NCBI GenBank assembly: GCA_017849435.1
Contig: JAFIGY010000009.1
Span: forward strand, 248,001-312,000
DNA: 64,000 nucleotides
Reading direction: 5' to 3'
Origin: Chitinophaga niabensis
Lineage (GTDB): Bacteria > Bacteroidota > Bacteroidia > Chitinophagales > Chitinophagaceae
The position numbers and the translations under genes are program-made. Below are positions 1 to 9,116 of this stretch, in pieces (the first letter of the stretch is position 1; each line of letters starts with the position of its first letter). Under the pieces are notes generated by a model, which saw only the letters and a program-made list of their open reading frames with translations, was not told the DNA's origin and did no database searches.

Positions 1-1
1 T

Positions 2-421
2 GGTATGTCCGCTACGTTGGGTGTGAATTACAACTTTCTGAAGAAGAATGTACCCCGGGAGAATTTTATTATTTACGGCGGTCTTCGCTACGGGCTTGCC
101 TTTTTTAATTACGAGATCCCGGAGTACCGTATCTATAGTGATTATTGGGGCAATGTAAGGGGGAATTTCCCAAGCACTTCCCAGCTTGCGCACTGGATGG
201 AAATGACGGTAGGGATCAAAGTGGAAGTGTTGAAGAATTTCTATCTCGGGTGGAGCCTGCACGAGCGGATACTGCTCAATGGAGGTCTTGCCAAAAAAGA
301 TTTCCCGCCATTGATCATTCCCGGTTTCGGGAAAGGGTATAAACGCAGCGCTTTTGATGTACAATATTCCGTATCCTACCTGTTCCCGATCTGGAAGGTG
401 AAACAGGTAGTACGGCTTTAA
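2..421 (+). CDS. DUF6048-like outer membrane protein (C-terminal part, truncated by window edge)
   Basis: The open frame already runs when the window begins, so only the C-terminal about 139 residues are visible. The sequence has the alternating aromatic and polar pattern of outer membrane beta-strands (GGLRYG, GIKVEVLKNFYLGWS) and ends in aromatic-rich strands with VSYLFPIWKV near the terminus. The wording YNFLKKNVPRENF and the IIPGFGKGYK segment match my memory of the Bacteroidota DUF6048 family, a periplasmic or outer membrane family of unknown function usually about 240 residues long. An ATG at base 5 could be read as a start but would leave a protein far too short for the family and without a signal peptide. 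The gene is convergent with the next one and shares a terminator with it. Confidence 0.7.
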   Translation, partial: GMSATLGVNYNFLKKNVPRENFIIYGGLRYGLAFFNYEIPEYRIYSDYWGNVRGNFPSTSQLAHWMEMTVGIKVEVLKNFYLGWSLHERILLNGGLAKKDFPPLIIPGFGKGYKRSAFDVQYSVSYLFPIWKVKQVVRL

Positions 422-458
422 AAAAGAAGGATGTATCACCTGATACATCCTTCTTTTT
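421..458. terminator. Bidirectional rho-independent terminator
   Basis: A perfect 18-bp inverted repeat (421-438 and 441-458) begins with an A run and ends with a T run. It sits directly between two convergent genes, so it can end transcription from both sides. Confidence 0.9.
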
Positions 459-463
459 TTATC

Positions 464-1402
464 TTATCTGTATGAACCGCCTCCGCGTCCGCCGCGGTCA
501 TATCCTCCGCCACCTCCGCGATCATATCCGCCTCCGCCACTTCCGCGATCGTATCCACCTCCGCCGCCTCCACGGTCATATCCACCACCTCCGCCACCGC
601 GGTTAAAACCTCCACCACCACGGTCAAACCCGCCACGACCGCCTCCGCCGCCACGGTTGAACCCGCCGCGGCCACCACCACCGCCGAACTGCGGCCGTTG
701 CTGCCTTCTCTCTATGCCCCACAGATGACCTTCCCGGTGACGGATCAGGTTACGGGTATCCGTTGTGAATTTACCCCAGGCAAAACCGGCTCCAACGGGT
801 TTGTTGCGAAGGTCACCGATAAAGTAGTGGAAAGGCAATTGCTGGGCAAATTCCGCCAGTTGCTCATCTTCAGAAAGCAAAGCATCTTCCCGGCTGATGA
901 GTCCGTCTTCCCGGTTCCAGATATCGTTTGTAACAATGTCGCGGATCATACTGAGGCTGGATTTCCGTACTTCTTTCCCGAACTCATGGAGTTGCTGGAG
1001 GAATTCGGTCAGATCCTCGGCCTGTTTTACGATCACGGCAGGGTCGTTGCAGACATAGAACACGCTGCCCCAGTTGCCGGCATTGTCCACATCCAGCACC
1101 CAGTAGTTACCGTAGCCGTCTCCGGCTACACGGATGGATTTGGGGATGAGGTTGGATATCTCAAACTCTCTTGCACTGTCAAACAGCACAGCGTCCAGTC
1201 CAAAGAACAGGAAACCGCTGCTGAATTCGAGCAATTCCCGGATATGATCCGGAATCTGCCGGGTACGCAGCTGCTTTGCGATATAATCGATCTCTTCGCC
1301 GGTTAATCCGGGCATCAGCTCTACACTATACTCTTCTTTGTTAAGTGTGTAATACTTTTCATCCAGCATTAATTTCAGCTGGGCCAGGGGAGATTTATTC
1401 AC
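464..1402 (-). CDS. SMI1/KNR4-type protein with a long Gly/Arg-rich C-terminal tail
   Basis: About 312 residues. Residues 1 to about 230 look like an SMI1/KNR4 (SUKH-superfamily) domain: PGLTGEEIDYIAKQL, then FSSGFLFFGLD and a VAGDGYGNYWVLD strand, which is the usual SUKH core. Known SUKH members include eukaryotic cell-wall regulators and bacterial immunity proteins, but many bacterial copies are housekeeping genes of unknown role. From about residue 232 the protein becomes a low-complexity tail of Gly runs punctuated by RGGFNR, FDR and YDR units, ending in GGRGGGSYR. Such RGG-type tails are known from RNA-binding proteins and DEAD-box helicases. There is no signal peptide, so it should be cytoplasmic. 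It stands alone, convergent with the upstream gene. The domain call is fairly secure; any RNA-binding role is inference. Confidence 0.75.
   Translation of the reverse strand: MNKSPLAQLKLMLDEKYYTLNKEEYSVELMPGLTGEEIDYIAKQLRTRQIPDHIRELLEFSSGFLFFGLDAVLFDSAREFEISNLIPKSIRVAGDGYGNYWVLDVDNAGNWGSVFYVCNDPAVIVKQAEDLTEFLQQLHEFGKEVRKSSLSMIRDIVTNDIWNREDGLISREDALLSEDEQLAEFAQQLPFHYFIGDLRNKPVGAGFAWGKFTTDTRNLIRHREGHLWGIERRQQRPQFGGGGGRGGFNRGGGGGRGGFDRGGGGFNRGGGGGGYDRGGGGGGYDRGSGGGGYDRGGGGGYDRGGRGGGSYR
467..709 (-). repeat. In-frame glycine/arginine coding repeat (RGG-like tail)
   Basis: This stretch encodes about 81 residues of repeated units of four to six glycines followed by FNR, FDR or YDR. The DNA reads as degenerate tandem repeats rich in CCGCC and CGATCATA-like blocks, so length changes by slippage are possible. 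In other frames it gives Ala/Val-rich open frames that are not genes. Confidence 0.85.
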
Positions 1403-1417
1403 TGGAAACTTTTTTTA

Positions 1418-1864
1418 TTATGGTCTGATCATTTCAATATGTGGTATCCCATCCTCCAGGTACATTTCACTGCTTTTTACAAAACCCAGTGACTCGTAAA
1501 ACTGCTGCAGGTATAGTTGCGCACCTAATTTTATGGGTATTTTACCCCATTCCGCCTGCAAGGCCCCGATGGAAACGGCCATCAATATACGACCAATTCC
1601 GGTTCTTCTTGCAAAAGATGCGGTAAGTACCCTTCCAATGGATGCCAGGTCGAATTTAACGCCCGGCGCGAACAGGCGTGTATAAGCTGCCAGTCCGTCC
1701 GCGGTAACGCCCATCACATGCAGGGCCTGCTGGTCCGCATTGTCAATATCCTGGTACACACATTGCTGCTCTACCACAAATACTTCGCTCCGGAGGCGTA
1801 ATACCTGGTAGAGTTCTTCCAGGGTCAGCGCGTCAAATTTCTTTATGCTCCACTTGATATCCAT
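1418..1864 (-). CDS. elaA: ElaA-type GNAT N-acetyltransferase
   Basis: 148 residues, the usual length for ElaA. The protein shows the family's hallmark N-terminal half (LRLRSEVFVVEQQCVYQDIDNAD), an acetyl-CoA loop around RRTGIGRILM and the C-terminal LGAQLYLQQFYESLGF with EDGIPHIEM. ElaA is a small GNAT enzyme with unknown physiological substrate. It is cytoplasmic. The gene follows the SMI1 gene's start closely on the same strand (16 bases apart), so the two may be co-transcribed, with elaA first. It is divergent from the ABC ATPase gene. Confidence 0.9.
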   Translation of the reverse strand: MDIKWSIKKFDALTLEELYQVLRLRSEVFVVEQQCVYQDIDNADQQALHVMGVTADGLAAYTRLFAPGVKFDLASIGRVLTASFARRTGIGRILMAVSIGALQAEWGKIPIKLGAQLYLQQFYESLGFVKSSEMYLEDGIPHIEMIRP

Positions 1865-1985
1865 GCCGTCATTTTGATGTCCGCAGCAACTTTATGATAA
1901 ATTTACAAAGCGCGGGGTTTGATTTATGAAAGAGGATGCCGAAATTGGTACCCGGAAACCACCTTGTAAAAATACACAAAGCAAT

Positions 1986-3455
1986 ATGCTTCCTTTTTTG
2001 TCGCTGGAGCACATTACTGTGCGGAACCTTGATAAAACCTTGTTCCGTGGCCTCACCTGGCATATCCGCAGTGGTGAGCACTGGGCCATTACCGGTAATA
2101 GCGGCTCTGGCAAAACAAGCCTCCTCCATACAATCCTCGGCAAAAATAATGTGATCGACGGCAGTATCCATCATTATTTTTATGATCGTTACCGGGAAAC
2201 GCATGAAATTGCCGATCCGTATTTCAATTATCGCCGTCTGATAGCCATGGTAGGGCATCACCACGATTTCCGCAATTTATCGCATACCGCGGATTTTTAT
2301 TACCAGCAGCGTTTCAACAGTGCGGATGCTTCCGATGCCCCCACAGTGGAGGCTTACCTGGAAGGCCGGGGAGAAGACCCCCTGCTTGCGCCCCTGAACA
2401 TCGGAGGGCTGATGAAAAAGGAGCTGATCAAGCTTTCCAACGGAGAAACCCGGCGGGTGATGGTGGCGCACGCTTTGTTGCAACGGCCGGCGCTCCTGCT
2501 GCTGGATAACCCGTTCATCGGGCTGGATGTGCAATCCCGGCAAGCCTTTCACGGCATCGTGGACCATGTGGCCGCCTCCGGCACTACCGTAGTGCTCGTT
2601 ACCGCACCCACGGAGATCCCGGAAAGCATCACCCATGTTTTGTGCCTGGAGGACGGGCGGGTGACGGGGACGTTCAGCCGCGAGGGGTTTCTCGCTCAGC
2701 ATCGCCCTGAAGAACGCCGCGGCATACACATCAACCCGCAACTGCTGGCGGAACTAACAGCGGACGCCATCCCCGGCACTTTCGATACCATCGTGCAGAT
2801 GGAAGATATTCACGTGCAATATGGAGAGAACGTTATCCTCGACGGCATTCAGTGGGCGATCCGGCCGAATGAGCAATGGGCACTGCTCGGACCTAACGGG
2901 TCAGGGAAGTCCACCCTCCTGAGCCTTATCAATGCGGACAATCCGCAATCCTATGCCAATAAGATCACTTTGTTCGACCGGCGAAGAGGCAGCGGGGAAA
3001 GTATCTGGGATATCAAGCGCCGCATCGGCTTCGTATCCCCCGAGCTGCATCAGTATTTTTCTTCTACTGCTACCTGCCTCCAGGTGACCGGTTCAGGCTT
3101 CTTCGATACCATCGGCTACGTGCACGCCTGTACGCAGGAGCAACTGAAAAAAGCCCGCGGCTGGATGCAATTGCTGGAGATCGATCAATATGCGGACGAA
3201 CCGTTTAAAAAAGTACCCGCCAGCGTGCAGCGCCTCGTGCTGCTGGCCCGCGCCCTGGTGAAGAACCCACCCCTGCTGATCTTTGACGAACCCTGCCAGG
3301 GATTGGACACGCATCAGAAAGATCACTTCAAACAGGTGATAGAAGCGCTTTGCAGACACATGCCCGTTACCCTCATCTATGTTACACACTACGAAGAAGA
3401 ATTACCCGAAAGTGTGAGCCGTTTTTTGAGAATACGCAATGGGAAAATGATATAA
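1986..3455 (+). CDS. Duplicated ABC ATPase, ModF-like
   Basis: 489 residues from the ATG at 1986, chosen because the protein starts LPFLSLEHITV, a normal first beta-strand; the frame extends 20 codons further upstream with no domain match. Two nucleotide-binding domains are fused: Walker A GNSGSGKT near residue 37 and GPNGSGKS near residue 300. The first domain has a good signature (LSNGETRR), but its Walker B is LLLLDNPFIGLD, with Asn where the catalytic Glu belongs. The second has a normal LLIFDEPCQGLD but a degenerate signature (VPASVQRL). This resembles the stand-alone ModF-type ATPases once linked to molybdate or photorepair; no permease is adjacent. Substrate and partner are unknown. 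Confidence 0.85.
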   Translation: MLPFLSLEHITVRNLDKTLFRGLTWHIRSGEHWAITGNSGSGKTSLLHTILGKNNVIDGSIHHYFYDRYRETHEIADPYFNYRRLIAMVGHHHDFRNLSHTADFYYQQRFNSADASDAPTVEAYLEGRGEDPLLAPLNIGGLMKKELIKLSNGETRRVMVAHALLQRPALLLLDNPFIGLDVQSRQAFHGIVDHVAASGTTVVLVTAPTEIPESITHVLCLEDGRVTGTFSREGFLAQHRPEERRGIHINPQLLAELTADAIPGTFDTIVQMEDIHVQYGENVILDGIQWAIRPNEQWALLGPNGSGKSTLLSLINADNPQSYANKITLFDRRRGSGESIWDIKRRIGFVSPELHQYFSSTATCLQVTGSGFFDTIGYVHACTQEQLKKARGWMQLLEIDQYADEPFKKVPASVQRLVLLARALVKNPPLLIFDEPCQGLDTHQKDHFKQVIEALCRHMPVTLIYVTHYEEELPESVSRFLRIRNGKMI

Positions 3456-3492
3456 ATCAATACCTTTAACCCATCCAAAAAAAACCTCATTT

Positions 3493-6400
3493 ATGCACCT
3501 GAACAATCGGCCCCTGATCTTAGGCTGTCTGTTAATCTGCGCAGCGATCGCTGCATCCCTCAGTGCCTGTAAGACCAAAGCGAAAGTCGTTAATCCCGCT
3601 TTTGCCAAGTACATCGAGGCCTATACCACCGGCATCATCTCCAAACAAAGTGCTGTACGCATACAGCTTGCGGGGGATGTGAACGTGACACATGCCAAAG
3701 ATGAACTACTGGAAGAAGGCGTGTTCTCTTTCTCCCCGTCCATTAAGGGGAAAGCGGTATGGGTAGATGCCACTACGCTGGAATTCAGACCGGATCAGAA
3801 CCTGGAGCCGGGCCGGAAATACAGCGCGAAATTCAAACTGGGGAAAGTGATGAACGTTCCGGGTGAACTGAAAACTTTCGAGTTTGATTTTCAGGTGATG
3901 AAGCCTTCGTTTGATGTGGAATTGTTCGGATTGAAATCCGCTAATAACAGCAAGGATCGTATGAGCTTCTCCGGCGTGGTGCGCACTGCAGATGCGGAAG
4001 ATGTACAGGCCGTGGAAAAACTGATCACTACCCGCTATGATGGCGGAACGCCCAATATCACCTGGCAGCATGATGTGGCCAATCGTACCTATAAATTCAC
4101 GATCAATAATATTACACGTAAATCTACGGCATCGAAACTGGAAGTCAGCTGGGACGGTAAGCCCATCGGCTCTGATGTGCATGATACCAGAACAGTGGAT
4201 GTGCCTGCCATCGGGGATTTCAAGGTGCTGGACATCAAGCCGATGTACGATCCCGAAGAATATGTGCTGGTGCAGTTCTCCAGCCCGTTGAACGCCGGCC
4301 AGAGCCTGGACGGCCTCATCGGCATCAGCGGTCAGAGCGATCTGAAATATACCGTAGAAGGAAGTGAAATAAGGGTATACGCCGGAGACAAGCTGGAAGG
4401 GAACTATACCGTAGTGGTGAATGAAGGGGTGATGAGCATGTTCGATGAACGGCTGGAAAAATCATTCACCGGCAGCGTAAGCTTCGAGAACCGCCTGCCT
4501 TCCGTGAGCATCCCCGGTAAAGGCGTGATCATGCCGCAAAGTGGAAAACTGGTGATGCCTTTTGAAGCGGTGGGGCTGCGTGCTGTGGACGTAGTGGTAG
4601 TGAAGATCTACGAGAACAACATCCCGCAATACCTGCAAAAGAACAGCCTGGATGGCAGCGAGGAATTACGGCGTGTAGCCAGCCCCGTAGCCCGGAAGAC
4701 GATCTATCTTGATCAGGACAAATCCATCAACCTGCATCGTCGCACCCGCTTCAATCTCGATCTGGAAGACCTGGTGAAAACCGAACCGGGCGCTATTTAC
4801 CGCGTTACCATCGGCTTCCGCAAGGAATATAAATTGTATTCCTGCAAGGGCAAGGAAGGAAATAAAGAAGAAACGGGTGAGAGCAGCGAGGATGACTATT
4901 ACGGAGAAGCGATCGATCAGGACGATGCGTTCTGGCGGCGCTATGACAGCTACTATCCCTACGGTTACAGCTGGTCGGAGCGCGAAGATCCCTGCACCAA
5001 CTCCTACTACAATAAGAATCGCTGGGCCTCCCGCAATATCATCTCGTCCAACATCGGCCTGATCGCCAAGCGTGGCAATGATAACAGCATGGTGGTAGCG
5101 GTAACGGATATACGGGATGCCAAACCCCTGACCGGCGTGGAGTTGCAGCTGCTCGATTATCAGCAGCAGGTGATCTTCTCTACCAAAAGCGATGGGGACG
5201 GTTTCGCCAAATTTGAACTGAAACGTAAGCCCTACCTGCTGATCGCGCGTCGCGACAAAGAAAGAGGTTATCTCAAACTGGATGACGGAAGCTCCCTCCC
5301 GTTGAGCCGCTTTGATGTGAAAGGGGAAGAAGTACAGCAGGGGATCAAAGGGTTTTTATACGGAGAGCGCGGTGTATGGCGGCCCGGCGACTCCCTCTAC
5401 CTCACGTTCATCCTCGAAGACAAGGAAGGCAAACTCCCCCCGAACCATCCGGTGATCCTGGAGCTCTACAACCCGAAAGGCCAGCTTTACAAACGGATCA
5501 ATCAACATGAATCTCTAAACGGTTTTTATAATTTCCAGACCCTCACAGACCCCGAAGCGCCCACCGGCAGCTGGCTGGCGAAAGTGAAAGTAGGCGGCGC
5601 GGAATTCAGGAGGAACCTGCGCATTGAGACCGTAAAACCCAACCGCCTGAAAGTAAAACTGGATTTCGGCGATAAAACCGCATTGATCAAAGATGCCAAT
5701 CCCAGAGGCGTACTTTCTGCCGCATGGCTCTTCGGCGCCACGGCACAGAGCCTGAAAGCCAAAGTGGACGTATCGCTCAGCTCACAGGCTTCCACTTTCC
5801 CTAAAATGGAAGGATATCATTTCGATGATCCGGTGAAACGATTCAGCACAGAAAGCAAAACGATCTTCGACGGTGCATTGAGCGATAACGGAACGGCCAA
5901 TGTAACGGCGGATATACCTGTTGGAGAGAAGGCGCCGGGCATGTTGAAAGCAAATTTTGAGGTGAAGGTGTTTGAACCCGGCGGGGATTTCAGTATCGAT
6001 CATTTCTCGATGCCGTACCACGTTTTCGATTCTTATGTGGGGGTAAGAGCGCCGGAAGGTGACCGGCTGACCGGGATGCTGCCTACGGACAAAACGCATG
6101 AAGTAAGTATCGTGAACATCGACCCGAACGGCCAGCTGATCGGCGGTACAAGGGATGTGGAAGTGGAGTTCTATAAAGTAAGATGGCGCTGGTGGTGGGA
6201 TGAAAGCGATAACTATTACAGCAATTTCACGGAAGATAATTATAATCAGCTGTTGCAGAAAAAGACCGTAACCCTGCACAATGGTAAGGGCACCTGGCCA
6301 ATGCTCATCCGTCAGCCGGAATGGGGGCGTTACCTGATTCGGGTGAAAGACCTGAAGAGCGGGCACGTCACCGGGCAATCCGTGTATATCGACTGGCCTG

Positions 6401-9057
6401 CTTACGCGGAACGCCTGCAAAAAGAGAATCCTGCGGAAGCCGCCATGCTCGTTTTTACTTCCAACAAAACCAAATACACAGTGGGAGAGGATGTTGTGCT
6501 GACCATTCCCAGCAGCGAAGGCGGTCGTGGCCTGGTAAGCATTGAATCCGGCAGTAAAGTGTTGAAAACCTACTGGATTGAAACACAGAAAGGGCAGACT
6601 GTTTACCGTTTCAAAGCAGAAAAGGAAATGGCGCCGAATATATACGTGAACGTTAGTTTGCTGCAGCCGCATGCCCAAACCGCCAACGATCTGCCCATCC
6701 GGATGTACGGAACTATTCCTGTGCTGGTGGAAGATCCTAATACGATCCTCAAACCACAGATCAATCTGCCTGCCACGCTCCGTCCGGAAACGAATGCTTC
6801 CATCACCGTATCTGAAGCAGGCGGTAAAGCCATGACCTATACCATCGCACTGGTGGATGAAGGTTTGCTGGATCTCACCCGCTTCAAAACCCCCGATCCC
6901 CACAACTCCTTCTATGCCCGCGAAGCCCTCGGCGTAAAAACCTGGGATCTTTTCGATTATGTGATCGGCGCATGGGGAGCAGACCTGGAGCGGATCCTGA
7001 GCATCGGTGGCGACGAAGGTCTGAACCGGAACGCCAGCGCCGCCAAAGCCAACCGTTTTAAACCGGTGGTGAAGTTCATGGGCCCCTTTGCTCTGAAGAA
7101 AGGAGAGAAACGTACGCATGACTTCAAACTGCCGCCTTACATCGGTTCCGTGAAAGCGATGGTGGTAGCCGGACAAGAGGGTGCTTACGGTTTTGCAGAT
7201 AAAACGGCCGCGGTGAAGAAACCGCTCATGCTGCTCGCTACGGTGCCGAGGGTGTTGGGCCCGGGTGAAACCATCCAGCTGCCGGTCACGGTATTTGGCC
7301 TGGAGCCGCAGGTAAAGAACGCCAGCGTGACCCTCGCATCCAACAACTACTTTGAAGTGGTGGGCGAATCTACCAAACAGGTGAGCTTCCCGAAACCGGG
7401 TGAGCAAATGGTATACTTCGATGTAAAAATCCGTCCGAACATCGGGATCGGTAAATTCAAGATAGTGGCCACCAGCGGCAAGGAACGCGCGGAAGAGAAT
7501 GTAGAGCTCGATGTGCGCAACCCGAACCCCTACATGACCAATGTGATGGAGCAGACCCTCGAGCCCGGCGCCTCCTGGAACACCGCCTTCAAAGCCGTAG
7601 GCATGACGGGTACGAACAGCGGCGTGCTGGAAGTGTCCACCATCCCCGCGCTCAACCTTGGCAAACGCCTGGAATATCTCGTACAATATCCGCACGGTTG
7701 CGTAGAGCAAGTCACTTCTTCCGTTTTCCCGCAGCTCTTCCTGACGCAGGTCATGGACGTAAGCCCCAAACAGACGGCGGATATAGAACGCAATATCAAA
7801 GCGGGTGTGAACCGGCTCAAGGGCTTCCAGCTCACGGATGGCGGTCTTGGCTACTGGCCGGGCGCAAACGCTTCCGATGAATGGGGCACCAGCTACGCCG
7901 GGCATTTTATGCTGGAAGCACAGGCGCTGGGATATGCCATGCCACCGGGTTTCCTCGATCAATGGAAAAAATATCAACGCAATAAAGCCGTAAGCTGGGC
8001 GCCGAGCAGTTATAACTTCTATGGAGGCGATATCGTACAGGCGTACCGGTTATATCTCCTGGCTTTGGCTAAAACTCCGGAACTGGGTGCCATGAACAGG
8101 CTGAAGGAGTTCCAGTATCTGAGCATACCCGCCAAATGGCGGCTGGCAGCGGCTTATAAGCTGGCCGGACAAACGGAAGCAGCCAATGCCCTGATCAAAG
8201 GGTTGAATACTAACGTGCAGCCATATACGCAATTAGGCGGTACTTTCGGTTCTGATCTGCGGGACAAAGCGATGATCCTCGAAACCCTCACCCTCATGAA
8301 CCAACGCGCCACGGCCAATGAACTCGTTCGGCAGATAGCGGTGCAATTGGGCAAGGAGACCTGGTACAGCACACAAACCACGGCCTATTCGCTTATCGCC
8401 ATCGCGAAGTTCTGCGGTGTGAACAAACCCGGGGGCAAAATGACGTATACCTATCACCTGAACGGCGCTTCCGGTAACATCAGCAGTGCATCCTATGTAT
8501 CGCAGGTGCCTGTGACGTTCAACGGCACGGATGGGAATGTTTCTCTCCAGAATAAAGGGCAGAATGTACTGTATGTACGCCTGATCCTGAAAGGACAGCC
8601 GGAAGCGGGCCAGAACCCGTATGCGGACAATAACCCGGATGTGCTCGGCATGCAGGTGCAATACGCCAACCGGAAAGGTCAGCCGCTCAATCCCGATCAG
8701 CTGAAGCAGGGAACGGATTTTGTAGCGACCGTAACGCTGAAAAATCCCGGTAAACGCGGGTATTATGAACAAATGGCACTTACGCAGGTATTCCCCTCCG
8801 GATGGGAGATCATTAACACCCGGCTCATGGGTAACGACAGTACCTTGCGCTCTTCACCTTACACCTATCGCGATATCCGGGACGACCGGGTGTACACGTA
8901 CTTCAATCTCGAAGAGAGCCGTACCGTTACTTACCAGGTATTGCTGAATGCTGCGTATCTTGGCCGGTATTATCTCCCCGCGGTGTCCTGCGAGGCAATG
9001 TATGACAACAGTATTCACGCCTTCGCCCCGGGCAAGTGGGTGGAAGTGATAAAATAA
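3493..9057 (+). CDS. Bacterial alpha-2-macroglobulin lipoprotein with thioester motif
   Basis: 1854 residues. The N-terminus has a basic-hydrophobic signal ending in a lipobox LSAC (Cys26), so it is a lipoprotein. Repeated beta-sandwich (MG) domains fill the first about 1150 residues, including a TTLEFRPDQNLEPGRKY region and the KGFLYGERGVWRPGDSLYL segment typical of the A2M_N domain. The thioester motif GCVEQ lies at Cys1403-Gln1406, followed by an alpha-helical thioester domain (GGLGYWPGANASDEWGTSYA). In known bacterial homologues (YfhM type) the protein traps foreign proteases in the periplasm and is paired with penicillin-binding protein 1C, as here. Family and motif are seen directly; the defensive role is known for the family. 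A strong hairpin separates it from pbpC. Confidence 0.95.
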   Translation: MHLNNRPLILGCLLICAAIAASLSACKTKAKVVNPAFAKYIEAYTTGIISKQSAVRIQLAGDVNVTHAKDELLEEGVFSFSPSIKGKAVWVDATTLEFRPDQNLEPGRKYSAKFKLGKVMNVPGELKTFEFDFQVMKPSFDVELFGLKSANNSKDRMSFSGVVRTADAEDVQAVEKLITTRYDGGTPNITWQHDVANRTYKFTINNITRKSTASKLEVSWDGKPIGSDVHDTRTVDVPAIGDFKVLDIKPMYDPEEYVLVQFSSPLNAGQSLDGLIGISGQSDLKYTVEGSEIRVYAGDKLEGNYTVVVNEGVMSMFDERLEKSFTGSVSFENRLPSVSIPGKGVIMPQSGKLVMPFEAVGLRAVDVVVVKIYENNIPQYLQKNSLDGSEELRRVASPVARKTIYLDQDKSINLHRRTRFNLDLEDLVKTEPGAIYRVTIGFRKEYKLYSCKGKEGNKEETGESSEDDYYGEAIDQDDAFWRRYDSYYPYGYSWSEREDPCTNSYYNKNRWASRNIISSNIGLIAKRGNDNSMVVAVTDIRDAKPLTGVELQLLDYQQQVIFSTKSDGDGFAKFELKRKPYLLIARRDKERGYLKLDDGSSLPLSRFDVKGEEVQQGIKGFLYGERGVWRPGDSLYLTFILEDKEGKLPPNHPVILELYNPKGQLYKRINQHESLNGFYNFQTLTDPEAPTGSWLAKVKVGGAEFRRNLRIETVKPNRLKVKLDFGDKTALIKDANPRGVLSAAWLFGATAQSLKAKVDVSLSSQASTFPKMEGYHFDDPVKRFSTESKTIFDGALSDNGTANVTADIPVGEKAPGMLKANFEVKVFEPGGDFSIDHFSMPYHVFDSYVGVRAPEGDRLTGMLPTDKTHEVSIVNIDPNGQLIGGTRDVEVEFYKVRWRWWWDESDNYYSNFTEDNYNQLLQKKTVTLHNGKGTWPMLIRQPEWGRYLIRVKDLKSGHVTGQSVYIDWPAYAERLQKENPAEAAMLVFTSNKTKYTVGEDVVLTIPSSEGGRGLVSIESGSKVLKTYWIETQKGQTVYRFKAEKEMAPNIYVNVSLLQPHAQTANDLPIRMYGTIPVLVEDPNTILKPQINLPATLRPETNASITVSEAGGKAMTYTIALVDEGLLDLTRFKTPDPHNSFYAREALGVKTWDLFDYVIGAWGADLERILSIGGDEGLNRNASAAKANRFKPVVKFMGPFALKKGEKRTHDFKLPPYIGSVKAMVVAGQEGAYGFADKTAAVKKPLMLLATVPRVLGPGETIQLPVTVFGLEPQVKNASVTLASNNYFEVVGESTKQVSFPKPGEQMVYFDVKIRPNIGIGKFKIVATSGKERAEENVELDVRNPNPYMTNVMEQTLEPGASWNTAFKAVGMTGTNSGVLEVSTIPALNLGKRLEYLVQYPHGCVEQVTSSVFPQLFLTQVMDVSPKQTADIERNIKAGVNRLKGFQLTDGGLGYWPGANASDEWGTSYAGHFMLEAQALGYAMPPGFLDQWKKYQRNKAVSWAPSSYNFYGGDIVQAYRLYLLALAKTPELGAMNRLKEFQYLSIPAKWRLAAAYKLAGQTEAANALIKGLNTNVQPYTQLGGTFGSDLRDKAMILETLTLMNQRATANELVRQIAVQLGKETWYSTQTTAYSLIAIAKFCGVNKPGGKMTYTYHLNGASGNISSASYVSQVPVTFNGTDGNVSLQNKGQNVLYVRLILKGQPEAGQNPYADNNPDVLGMQVQYANRKGQPLNPDQLKQGTDFVATVTLKNPGKRGYYEQMALTQVFPSGWEIINTRLMGNDSTLRSSPYTYRDIRDDRVYTYFNLEESRTVTYQVLLNAAYLGRYYLPAVSCEAMYDNSIHAFAPGKWVEVIK

Positions 9058-9077
9058 AACAGATAAAAGAATAACCC

Positions 9078-9103
9078 GGAGCGGACTGCCAGCAGTCCGC
9101 TCC
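9078..9103. terminator. Intercistronic hairpin before pbpC
   Basis: A perfect 12-bp stem (9078-9089 with 9092-9103) with a two-base loop lies 20 bases after the macroglobulin stop and 13 bases before the pbpC start. Only a weak T tract follows (TTCGCTTT), so it may act as a partial terminator, an mRNA stabiliser, or a structure that limits access to the pbpC start. Confidence 0.6.
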
Positions 9104-9116
9104 TTCGCTTTAGCAT

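Noticed and set aside
436-681. Ala/Val-rich 81-codon minus-strand frame over the Gly-rich tail
   Set aside because: It is an alternative frame of the repetitive coding DNA; its regularity comes from the Gly/Arg repeat.
467-709. CRISPR-like array
   Set aside because: The tandem units are in-frame coding repeats of a Gly-rich tail without spacers.
5782-7977. A 731-codon open frame on the minus strand inside the macroglobulin gene
   Set aside because: It is antisense to a clear family member with intact motifs, has shadow-like composition (many His, Arg, Gly, Phe) and no recognisable domain.
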